Assembly (NCBI GenBank): GCA_902529365.1
Contig: CABZWK010000004.1
Span: forward strand, 1 to 64,000
Length of the DNA stretch: 64,000 bases
Direction of reading: 5' to 3'
Source: an uncultured Balneola sp.
Lineage (GTDB): Bacteria; Bacteroidota; Rhodothermia; Balneolales; Balneolaceae
In this document: piece by piece, positions 9,110 to 16,937 of the stretch
Numbering within the stretch: the stretch's first letter is position 1
Layout: each line of letters starts with the position of its first letter
Made by a program: the position numbers and the translations under genes
The notes under the pieces: generated by a model
Database searches by the model: none
Seen by the model: the letters and a program-made list of their open reading frames with translations, nothing else
What the model was told of the DNA's origin: nothing

Positions 9110-10408
9110 TTACTGATCTAATCTCACCCAAATATTAGATTTATTATCAGGAGATTTTAATAAAAGCTTTATCCACTTTTTATTATCAAATTCAAAACCA
9201 CTATTTGTTATCGAATCTGGGACGACCCATTCATATTGCCCTCTTGATAAACTCATCTCTCCAATTGACTCATACACATCCATACCTCCCGTAGAAAATT
9301 CATTTGACAAGCTATAATATAAATTACCCATTACACTATCGCTTACCCCATAATATTCCCAATCTAATAAAATAATATTCTTTTCATTGTTTACTTGTGA
9401 AGATAGGTGTGAAGTCAAAACGGGACCAATAAATGGCAGTCCATCTAATTCAAATTCGATCTCAGATGGTATTGATATATTTAGGTGACGGACTATAGAA
9501 GGATAAAGATCAACATGTTTCAGATTTTGTGATATGAAATGATCATTTAATTCAGAAGCTTGTACTGCAAACCATACTTCTCTTTCTCTGTCACTTTGTC
9601 CTCCATGTCCACTTCCATTGGGCAATGCTCGCCCATGATCCGTAGTTACTGCTACAAGCCAATCTTCGTTATACTGCTGCTGACGCTCTAAAACGGCATC
9701 ATATATAAGGCCAACTAATGAATCTGCATACGTTATTGAAGTTCTATGTCGTTCATCTTCCCCATAGATATGACCAGTATCATCTGTATACCATAGATAA
9801 ACCCATGAAAAATCGGGGCCTTCTTCTAAAATAACCATGGCTGCCTCCATAGCCACCTTGGTATCCACTTTTTGTACCCATCCGGAATCTTGTGGAAATG
9901 ACTCCATGTCTACATCATAACCGTCTCTTATAATGTCTATATGTACTTCACCAGCCTCTTCTAATCCTCCTCCAATAAGCTTCGTTCTATTGTCGGTCCA
10001 AGATGAAAAAAGAGCTGTTTTCAACTCAGGTGATTGCTCATGAATGAGACGATATAAAGAATAATACTGATAATTTGGCGCCGTAATACTATTGTTATAA
10101 ACATTGTGTTTGTTTGCCCAGGTACCCGTTAGCACATTATTATACCCTATTGCAGAAGCGGTCGGTGATTGAGAATAGCCATTTTTTATACCTCCGGTAG
10201 TAGCCGAATTAAAGCCACCCTGGGCCGATATTGCATCAATCGAAGGGGTAGGTGTTGATTGTAATACATCCGTAGATATACCATCTACAATAATATATAA
10301 CGCTTTCGGTGTAGGATTCTCTTCATCGTTTTGTACTAGATTACAGTTAAGTAACGTTACTGCAAAAAATAGATAAAGTGATCTGAATATCATGATATTT
10401 GAGTCCAT
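9110..10408 (-). CDS. Alkaline phosphatase superfamily phosphodiesterase, probable lipoprotein
   Basis: Secreted member of the type I phosphodiesterase/nucleotide pyrophosphatase fold. The frame opens upstream at a TTG (10441), but ATG 10408 gives a better signal sequence. With that start, a lipobox-like LLNC ends at Cys22. Metal and catalytic residues are visible: Asp42 in YIIVDGIS, candidate nucleophile Ser85 in SPTASAIGYNN followed by VLTGTWANKHNV, Asp209 and His213 in DDTGHIYG, Asp257-His258 in TTDHGR and His268 in GSGHGGQS. So all two-metal ligands are present and the enzyme should be active. It lies downstream of the SusC/SusD pair, separated by a terminator, and probably works outside the inner membrane on phosphate esters brought to the cell surface. 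The substrate is unknown. Confidence 0.82.
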   Translation of the reverse strand: MDSNIMIFRSLYLFFAVTLLNCNLVQNDEENPTPKALYIIVDGISTDVLQSTPTPSIDAISAQGGFNSATTGGIKNGYSQSPTASAIGYNNVLTGTWANKHNVYNNSITAPNYQYYSLYRLIHEQSPELKTALFSSWTDNRTKLIGGGLEEAGEVHIDIIRDGYDVDMESFPQDSGWVQKVDTKVAMEAAMVILEEGPDFSWVYLWYTDDTGHIYGEDERHRTSITYADSLVGLIYDAVLERQQQYNEDWLVAVTTDHGRALPNGSGHGGQSDREREVWFAVQASELNDHFISQNLKHVDLYPSIVRHLNISIPSEIEFELDGLPFIGPVLTSHLSSQVNNEKNIILLDWEYYGVSDSVMGNLYYSLSNEFSTGGMDVYESIGEMSLSRGQYEWVVPDSITNSGFEFDNKKWIKLLLKSPDNKSNIWVRLDQ

Positions 10409-10448
10409 TTTGGTTCCAAAATGCTTTGCTAAATTGTTCAATTTTCTT

Positions 10449-10490
10449 AAAAATTAAATAAAAACCCCAATTTCACATGGGGTTTTAGAT
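10449..10490 (-). terminator. Rho-independent terminator after susD
   Basis: On the minus strand AAAACCCC pairs with GGGGTTTT (8 base pairs, positions 10479-10486 and 10461-10468) around a 10-base loop, and is followed by a T-rich run. It lies 64 bases after the SusD stop and just before the phosphodiesterase start, so it would cut or reduce read-through from susCD. Confidence 0.7.
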
Positions 10491-10553
10491 AAACAGATAG
10501 TCTTATTTAATTCAGTGTCATTCTCTCTTGAACTAATGAGGTCATCATTAATA

Positions 10554-12344
10554 TTACCACCCAAATGATTGAGATAAATTTGTGTTTAATTGTACTTCAG
10601 TAAATGGAATAGGTCTATAGTAATCTTTGGGGGCTTCAAATGTACCGTTTGAATCTCTGGCAAGTACTGCGCCTGAAGATCCATTTTCTAAAAAGACACT
10701 CGCCGTACTTCCATAGGATCCTGCACGATAATAAATAAGTTGCTTTCCAAGCGCATTTACTTCTCGGTTCTCAGAAGTAGGTATAGTTTCTGATTCACCA
10801 ATTAACTTTATATCAGGTATCCCATCACCCGTTAGATCGTGGTTCCCTAATCCACTAAAGTATGGTCCCTTAGGTAGGGTTTCGAATAATTTACCTACAC
10901 CGTATCGAATAACGTCTTCGTAACGGTGATCTTCGTTGAAGAACTCTACACGACGTTCGCGACGGATTTCTAGTAGAACAGCGCTAGCAACATTTGGATA
11001 TTGTTCTTGTAAAATTGGATCTGCTGCGGTGCCCATTGTTAAGTGAGGCATACCTACTCGATCACGTAACTTATTAATTGTTATATCCAACACACCTTGA
11101 TTAATACTACCTAACTCTGCCATTGCTTCAGCATAAATCATTATTACCTCAGCATATCGTAAAACTGGCACGTCTAAGGATTCTTGAGTCGTTGCTTCCG
11201 CTGAGTTCACAAACCACTTTATAGTGTGATATCCAGTAAAATTCCTGTTGAATTCCTGAATATATTCGGTTCCATTTTCACCCTGTGCATAAGTACCTGA
11301 GTTATTGATGATCCAACCTGGATAGGCAAAGCTTTGTGAGAGTCTAGGATCTCTATTTGTGAATTCCTCTACAAAAGAATGAGTTTCATATCCTGGTTGT
11401 GCCGAATAAAAACTTCCATCACTCATAAGGTAAGTTTGAACCATAGCTTTGGTATGCGATTGTTCGTACTGACCAAATCCTGCGCCCCACCAACCAGAAT
11501 TCCGATTACCCGAGATACTTCTATTCAATAGAATTACTTCTGGGTTTCCTTGTAAATCAGTTGATGTGAATAATGCTCCGTATGCATCAGCTGAACCGCT
11601 ATTAAAAATATCATAGCGACCTGTATCCATGATGTGTTTTGCTTGACCCCGTGCGATCTGAAGATAAGCATCAGCTGTTCCTGCTAAATTTAAGTAAGTA
11701 TGATACTTTCTGAACGTTCCCTCAAATAAAGCATAGCGAGCCATATAAGTTCGTACCACATCATTTTTTACATTACCGGTTGAAGCTGTTTCGCGAACAT
11801 GCTCTGCAGCAAAAGTTAAATCTTCGAAGATTTTATCTACCACAAATTCACGACTATCCACGGCTTTATATAAATCTTGATCATCCGTACCAAGTACTTT
11901 ATCGTACCAAGGAACATTGCCAAATCGTTGAACTTTGTCCATATAAAAACGGGCTCTATGAAATCTAGCCACCCCTTCAAAGTGGTCTAAGGTTTCCTGA
12001 GGTACGTCTGCTTTTTCGAAATTTTCAAGAAAATAGTTGATATTTCTAAGCTTTGACCAACTCCATCCTCCACTAAAATCTTGGGCTGTTAGATCAAATA
12101 CCATCACATTTCGTAATTCCGAAGAACCAGAAGTAGTCGCATCATCGGACTGTTCATGATTAAGATCCATAACATTTGGCCAATCAATCATTGAATTGAC
12201 ATACATCTGAAGATCTTCTGCAGAATTGAAAAAGTTTTCTCGCCCAATTTCTGTTTTGGGCTCCACATTCAATAAGCTGTCGTCGCACTGCATTAATAGG
12301 AGTGCAACCAAGATTAGTATATTTGCTTTAAATAGTGATTTCAT
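10554..12344 (-). CDS. susD: SusD/RagB-family nutrient-binding lipoprotein
   Basis: Surface lipoprotein that caps its SusC partner and captures the substrate. The signal peptide ends at LLLMQC, so Cys20 would be lipidated, although the residue before it is Gln rather than the usual small one. The SusD N-terminal motif follows (LLNVEPKTEIGRENFFNSAEDL), with TPR-like helices over about residues 100-450; PVLRYAEVIMIYAEAMAELG and LLEIRRERRVEFFNEDHRYEDVIRY are the standard C-terminal helices of the family. The end of the protein is tied to a PIPFTEVQLNTNLSQ segment, also typical. It is 23 bases downstream of SusC. The cargo cannot be deduced. Confidence 0.93.
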   Translation of the reverse strand: MKSLFKANILILVALLLMQCDDSLLNVEPKTEIGRENFFNSAEDLQMYVNSMIDWPNVMDLNHEQSDDATTSGSSELRNVMVFDLTAQDFSGGWSWSKLRNINYFLENFEKADVPQETLDHFEGVARFHRARFYMDKVQRFGNVPWYDKVLGTDDQDLYKAVDSREFVVDKIFEDLTFAAEHVRETASTGNVKNDVVRTYMARYALFEGTFRKYHTYLNLAGTADAYLQIARGQAKHIMDTGRYDIFNSGSADAYGALFTSTDLQGNPEVILLNRSISGNRNSGWWGAGFGQYEQSHTKAMVQTYLMSDGSFYSAQPGYETHSFVEEFTNRDPRLSQSFAYPGWIINNSGTYAQGENGTEYIQEFNRNFTGYHTIKWFVNSAEATTQESLDVPVLRYAEVIMIYAEAMAELGSINQGVLDITINKLRDRVGMPHLTMGTAADPILQEQYPNVASAVLLEIRRERRVEFFNEDHRYEDVIRYGVGKLFETLPKGPYFSGLGNHDLTGDGIPDIKLIGESETIPTSENREVNALGKQLIYYRAGSYGSTASVFLENGSSGAVLARDSNGTFEAPKDYYRPIPFTEVQLNTNLSQSFGW

Positions 12345-12367
12345 AATTATTGAAATTGGATCTTAAA

Positions 12368-15300
12368 TTAAAATTGAACATTAATGCCAAGCGAATAGCG
12401 TCGCTGGAACGGATACGCATAACCCCTCCCATTATTAGTAACAGCCTCAGGATCTACTATATCCGATATTTCTGACCATTCCATTAGATTTTCTCCACTC
12501 AAATACACACGTACCTGTGAAAGACCTAAAGACTGAATAATTTCAACTGGTAGGCGGTATCCAATGGTTAAATTCTTCCATCGGAGATAGGATGCGTCTA
12601 AAATATATTTGTTATTTGGTGTACTGCCCGCTCCATAGGTATTTACATCCATATTCCAGGCTTGAAGTACTGGATAACGACTATCGGTGTTGGCATTAGC
12701 AAGCCCCATGTCGATATATTTTTGTGAATGCTGAGACATTGCTTCAGGGCTATCATCTGCCGCGCGGTAGTAATCTAGTAAATGAGTAAACCCACCGTTA
12801 TATGGCTGCTGGTGGAATCCCCAGAATACGTAGTGAAATGGGTAATAATCTCTCTTTCCTATACCTTGGAAAAATGTTTGAACATCAAAACCCTTATAGT
12901 TGAAGTCTAGATTTATCCCAAATCTATATCGAGCCTGTGAGTTACCAATTACCTTTAAATCACCTGGATCTGCTACTGTGGTACCTTTGGTGATAACGCC
13001 ATCTCCATTTATGTCAGCAAATTTAATCGACCCAACTGTAGTAGGTATAGCTCCCCATGGAACCATTGAGCTCTGATCCGGAGAATTTGTTATTTCTTCT
13101 TCACTTTCAAAAAAACCATCAACGGTCAAACCCCAAATCTCCCCAATCTGTGCACCTACATAGTATTGGTTTAAATTTTGGTTTGGGTTGTCGAATGAAG
13201 TTATTTCTGATTGAGCATCAGCAAGAGTTAATCGAGCCCCAAATGATAAGCGGTCATTTAAAAAGTTTACATTATCACGATAATTGACTGCTAATTCCCA
13301 ACCTTTGGTACGCAAATCAGCCGCGTTTTCATTAGGCTCAGAAGTTCCTAATACCGATGGGAGGTCTTTACCTAGAGTAAGCATTCCTTCGGTATCTCTT
13401 GTGTAGAGATCTAAATTAAATTGGATCTTACTTTCTAAGAGCTCTATATCAAGACCTATATTCTGAGAAGTAACTTCTTCCCAAGAATAGTTTGAAGAAA
13501 CCATACCAGGTGCAGATATCGAAAGTGGGCGGTTATTGTCAACTAAATAGCCACTATTATAGGTACTCATGGTTGGGATGTACCCAAAATCAGATACTGA
13601 TTGGTTCCCCAAAGTACCGTATGATGCGCGTAATTTGAACACATTAATTGCATCGACCTTAAAGAAACTCTCTTGATCTAACCTCCATCCCAATGAAGCG
13701 GAAGGAAAGAAACCAAAGCGATCATTTTCGGGGAACCTGGATGATCCATCGTAGCGGCCGTTAAACTCAACAATATACTTATCCTTGAATATGTAGTTTA
13801 ATCGACCAAACACTCCTTGTACAGCCCATCCTGTGTAAGAATCGCTGGTATTGGTACTACCCAAAGCCAATGAAATAGAGGGGAGGGAAGAGGAAATCAC
13901 ATCCGTGATAGAGGTATTTACTCTATAAAAATCGTATGATTCTTGATTATAACCAATTATACCCGAGAACTGATGATCCTGGAATTGCTTATTTAATGAC
14001 GCGTATAGGTTCAGTACCTGGTAATCATAATCCATTCGGTATCGATATACAGCCGTATTACCTAGCTCACGAACATCATTAGGACCGTATCCAATGCGAT
14101 ATTTTTTGTAATCCCAATCATAATTTTGCTTTTCGCTTCGGATTGTATAATCAGCATTAAGTGATAGTAGAGAAGGGACAATATCGGATCGTAGAGTAAA
14201 AGTCGTTTGAAACTTGTTGTACTCATCCACAAAATCCCCACCTTCTGTTAACTGGGCAGCTAATTGACCGGCCGCTGTATTCGCCCAAGTTCCATCTGGA
14301 TTTTTATGCCATGAAGTTGGAGCCAATAAATAGAAAGACTGCATAGAAGAACTCTCTCCACTAAGGTACGAAGGAGCATTACGAGAAGACTGAGTCATTT
14401 GAGTTAAATTGGTTATGTTGAAAAACTGATTTAACCGGTACTGAACATTTGAACGGATACCTAAACGCTCGAAGTTATCATCATCGATTTGAAGTGCCCC
14501 ATCTTGGTTGTCCATCGAACCAGATAGATAATAATTCGTATTTGCTGTTGATCCACTAAGGCTCAAAGTATTATTAGATGACATTCCGTAATCGGATAAG
14601 AAATATTCCGACCAATCTCTATTTCCCATGTATTGCCACTGGGAAGCGTTATTAGGATTGACTCTTACTGCTTCTGTACTGCTAGGATTATCGGATCGAT
14701 CTCTAGCCCAAGCATACATGTCATCGGAATAATTAATATAGTCCCAAGGAGTAGCGTCACTCGAATTTTCCTGCCATCTCATGTAAACATATGGATCCGT
14801 TACTTTTTCAGGTATGACCGTTGGGGTATCCCAACTTGTGCGATGAGTATAATTCACATTCATTTGTTCGCTACCACCACGCTTAGTTTCAATAAGTAGT
14901 ACTCCAAACGCGGCTCTAGCTCCGTAAATAGCAGCAGATGAAGCATCCTTTAGAACCGATATACTACTCACATCTTGTGCGTCTAGAAGGTTTAAATCGC
15001 GGGTTTCAGCTGGAATACCATCAATTAATATGAGCGGAGAACCTCCATTGATAGAAGTATAACCACGGATGTTAATGATTGGCTCGGTTCCTGGCGCACC
15101 AGCCGTATAATCAATATTTAGATTCGGAATAAGTCCTTGAAGTCCTTGAGTAACATTTGAGATAGACCTTAGCTCTAAGGCCTCCATATCGACTTCATCA
15201 ACAGCACCCGACAAATTTGCACGTTTCTGCGTACCAAAACCAACTACTACCGCTTCTTCCAATAAAAGTACATCGGGTTCAAGCACGATATTCATCGTTT

Positions 15301-15598
15301 GCCCCTTAATAGCTTGCTCTTTGGTTATGTAACCTATGTACGAAAATTTAAGTGTTGTAAAACCGGCTGGGACATCTAAATTAAAACGTCCCATGGCATT
15401 GGTTTGAGTTCCAATAACCGCGCCACTCTCGGTTTCTGATCCTACAACAACAATGCTTACTCCAGCAAGTGGCTCGGAAGTAACAGCGTCAGAAACAGTC
15501 CCTGATATGGTTTGCGATTGGGCGAAAACACTAAATGAACAGCTCGCTAGAAGAGCTATAGCAAAGCATATTTCGTATAAACTGTGTAATCTTTTCAT
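12368..15598 (-). CDS. susC: SusC/RagA-family TonB-dependent transporter
   Basis: 1076-residue outer-membrane importer, partner of the adjacent SusD. Signal peptide to about residue 26 (FSVFAQS); carboxypeptidase-like regulatory domain (ISGTVSDAVTSEPLAGVSI, about 31-110); TonB-box region EEAVVVGFGTQKR; plug with LQGLIPNLNIDY, INIRGYTSINGGSPLILIDGIP and SISVLKDASSAAIYGARAAFGVLLIETKRG; then the barrel ending YSLGINVQF. No anti-sigma factor, hybrid sensor or glycoside hydrolase is near, unlike a classical polysaccharide utilisation locus. The first 114 upstream bases hold the promoter region, where no clear consensus was recognised. Confidence 0.95.
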   Translation of the reverse strand: MKRLHSLYEICFAIALLASCSFSVFAQSQTISGTVSDAVTSEPLAGVSIVVVGSETESGAVIGTQTNAMGRFNLDVPAGFTTLKFSYIGYITKEQAIKGQTMNIVLEPDVLLLEEAVVVGFGTQKRANLSGAVDEVDMEALELRSISNVTQGLQGLIPNLNIDYTAGAPGTEPIINIRGYTSINGGSPLILIDGIPAETRDLNLLDAQDVSSISVLKDASSAAIYGARAAFGVLLIETKRGGSEQMNVNYTHRTSWDTPTVIPEKVTDPYVYMRWQENSSDATPWDYINYSDDMYAWARDRSDNPSSTEAVRVNPNNASQWQYMGNRDWSEYFLSDYGMSSNNTLSLSGSTANTNYYLSGSMDNQDGALQIDDDNFERLGIRSNVQYRLNQFFNITNLTQMTQSSRNAPSYLSGESSSMQSFYLLAPTSWHKNPDGTWANTAAGQLAAQLTEGGDFVDEYNKFQTTFTLRSDIVPSLLSLNADYTIRSEKQNYDWDYKKYRIGYGPNDVRELGNTAVYRYRMDYDYQVLNLYASLNKQFQDHQFSGIIGYNQESYDFYRVNTSITDVISSSLPSISLALGSTNTSDSYTGWAVQGVFGRLNYIFKDKYIVEFNGRYDGSSRFPENDRFGFFPSASLGWRLDQESFFKVDAINVFKLRASYGTLGNQSVSDFGYIPTMSTYNSGYLVDNNRPLSISAPGMVSSNYSWEEVTSQNIGLDIELLESKIQFNLDLYTRDTEGMLTLGKDLPSVLGTSEPNENAADLRTKGWELAVNYRDNVNFLNDRLSFGARLTLADAQSEITSFDNPNQNLNQYYVGAQIGEIWGLTVDGFFESEEEITNSPDQSSMVPWGAIPTTVGSIKFADINGDGVITKGTTVADPGDLKVIGNSQARYRFGINLDFNYKGFDVQTFFQGIGKRDYYPFHYVFWGFHQQPYNGGFTHLLDYYRAADDSPEAMSQHSQKYIDMGLANANTDSRYPVLQAWNMDVNTYGAGSTPNNKYILDASYLRWKNLTIGYRLPVEIIQSLGLSQVRVYLSGENLMEWSEISDIVDPEAVTNNGRGYAYPFQRRYSLGINVQF

Positions 15599-15712
15599 GA
15601 ATAGTTAGTTAGATTTAAAATTAAAACAATCTCAAACTAACCACAGTGTATTACCAATTTGTTACGTTATCTTTTGGATTATATTACTGAGTAGGTTTTC
15701 TTTTATAGTTTC

Positions 15713-16666
15713 TTAATGTTTTGACAACATATCATTTATAATAGATAAGATTTTTTTGTTGCTTGTGAGGTTCCAAATGAAAGACTGGGTAGGAGAAGCC
15801 AATACTCCATCCTTTCTAATGCTTTCAATCCCATCTACTTCACTCTTGGGAAATCGTAACTGACTCAACTGGATAAATACTTCATAAATGTTTCGTTCGC
15901 TGCCAGACTTTTGATATACTTCTCCACCAATAGCCACCACTGGTATAGGGGTTGCGGAGAAGCTTCCATCGACCCGTTGAAACACTAAATACTTGAACTT
16001 TTTTACCTGAACCTGTTCAATAACCCATATACTATCCGATTCAGACAGGCCAAATTCGTCGATCATAGATTCTCACTTTTGAAAATAAAACCAATCTCTA
16101 GCACCAACAGCAGAAAAGGCTTTTTCGTATACCAAATTTAATTTGTCCTACAGGCCTAAACCCGCCTTCGCTACAAAAATTACATCAATATTAACTTCTG
16201 CGAATTGATCCAGAAAAAGAGTTAACTCCGCTTTTGGAAATCGAATCTGAGTGTCTTGAAGCTTCTCATCACGCAACAAATTAGGTAGTTGTTCAGGGTA
16301 GAGCTGATTGTTTTCTTTCCTAATCACTTGCCCAATCAAATAGGGGGCTCATTCCGGATTCAGTCCCTGAACTCGAAATATTCCATCAGTGTCAATTTCC
16401 AGGACTTGGCGGCTTTCATACGAGCCTAACTGCCCGGCAACAATAGAGTCCAAATCGGCCATAAATAAATCATAGGTCTGAGTCAGTGAAGTTGAGGTAT
16501 CGGATCGATGTTTATCTCTAAATCCCCTAAAATCTGAAAAGCTAGAGCCATATGTGATGACCAAAACCAAGAGGATAAAAGTGTTACCGATGGCCCAGTT
16601 TCGAATTGTTTTATGGAGCGGCTACTGAGCTATGCGCTTTGGTGGTATGTTCCCTAAATCATTCAT
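15713..16666 (-). pseudogene. Decayed membrane-anchored protein gene with four in-frame stops
   Basis: One continuous reading frame of 318 codons from ATG 16666 to the stop at 15713 is broken by four stops and by no frameshift: TAG at 16622-16624, TGA at 16349-16351, TAG at 16148-16150 and TGA at 16073-16075. All pieces lie in the same frame and each reads like protein. The first piece is MNDLGNIPPKRIAQ; the second begins with a single membrane segment (ILLVLVITYG) and an acid-rich region. The third and fourth share a motif (IRFPKAEL, LRFPKSEV), each preceded by an IGxVxxK-like strand, suggesting two copies of one domain in the ancestor. Each stop is one C:G to T:A change from a sense codon. 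The family is not recognised. It follows copZ on the same strand by 44 bases. Confidence 0.7.
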
Positions 16667-16710
16667 TTTATTCTAGCTAAAATGAAGATGTAACATGGTT
16701 TAAACGAAGT

Positions 16711-16920
16711 TTATTGCTCTTCTAACCGGTATCCTGCTTTAGCTACGGCTTCCTGAATCTGCTCAGCGCTTAGTTCATCGCTTTCAATAGTTAGAATTTT
16801 TTGTGGGTTTTCAATATCCACCTGCCATTTTGCAAGCCCTTCAAGCTCATCTAAAAATGGTTTAACTTTGGATACACATCCATTGCAGGCTATGTTTGAT
16901 GTAAATGTTAAAACCTTCAT
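16711..16920 (-). CDS. copZ: Heavy-metal-associated domain protein, copper chaperone-like
   Basis: A single HMA domain of 69 aa with the metal-binding CNGC motif (Cys13 and Cys16) in IACNGCVSKVKPFL, a ferredoxin-like beta-alpha-beta-beta-alpha-beta pattern and the closing AVAKAGYRLEE. The family carries Cu(I) to a P-type ATPase. It starts 17 bases after the stop of copA, so the two form an operon. The motif is CxGC, as in copper chaperones, but the metal is inferred from the neighbour. Confidence 0.85.
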   Translation of the reverse strand: MKVLTFTSNIACNGCVSKVKPFLDELEGLAKWQVDIENPQKILTIESDELSAEQIQEAVAKAGYRLEEQ

Positions 16921-16937
16921 AGATCTACAGGTTAGGT

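Noticed and set aside
15713-16666. Selenocysteine or pyrrolysine recoding of the stops
   Set aside because: Both TAG and TGA occur in the same gene, no selenocysteine-type element was seen after the TGAs and no machinery is known here; nonsense mutation is simpler.
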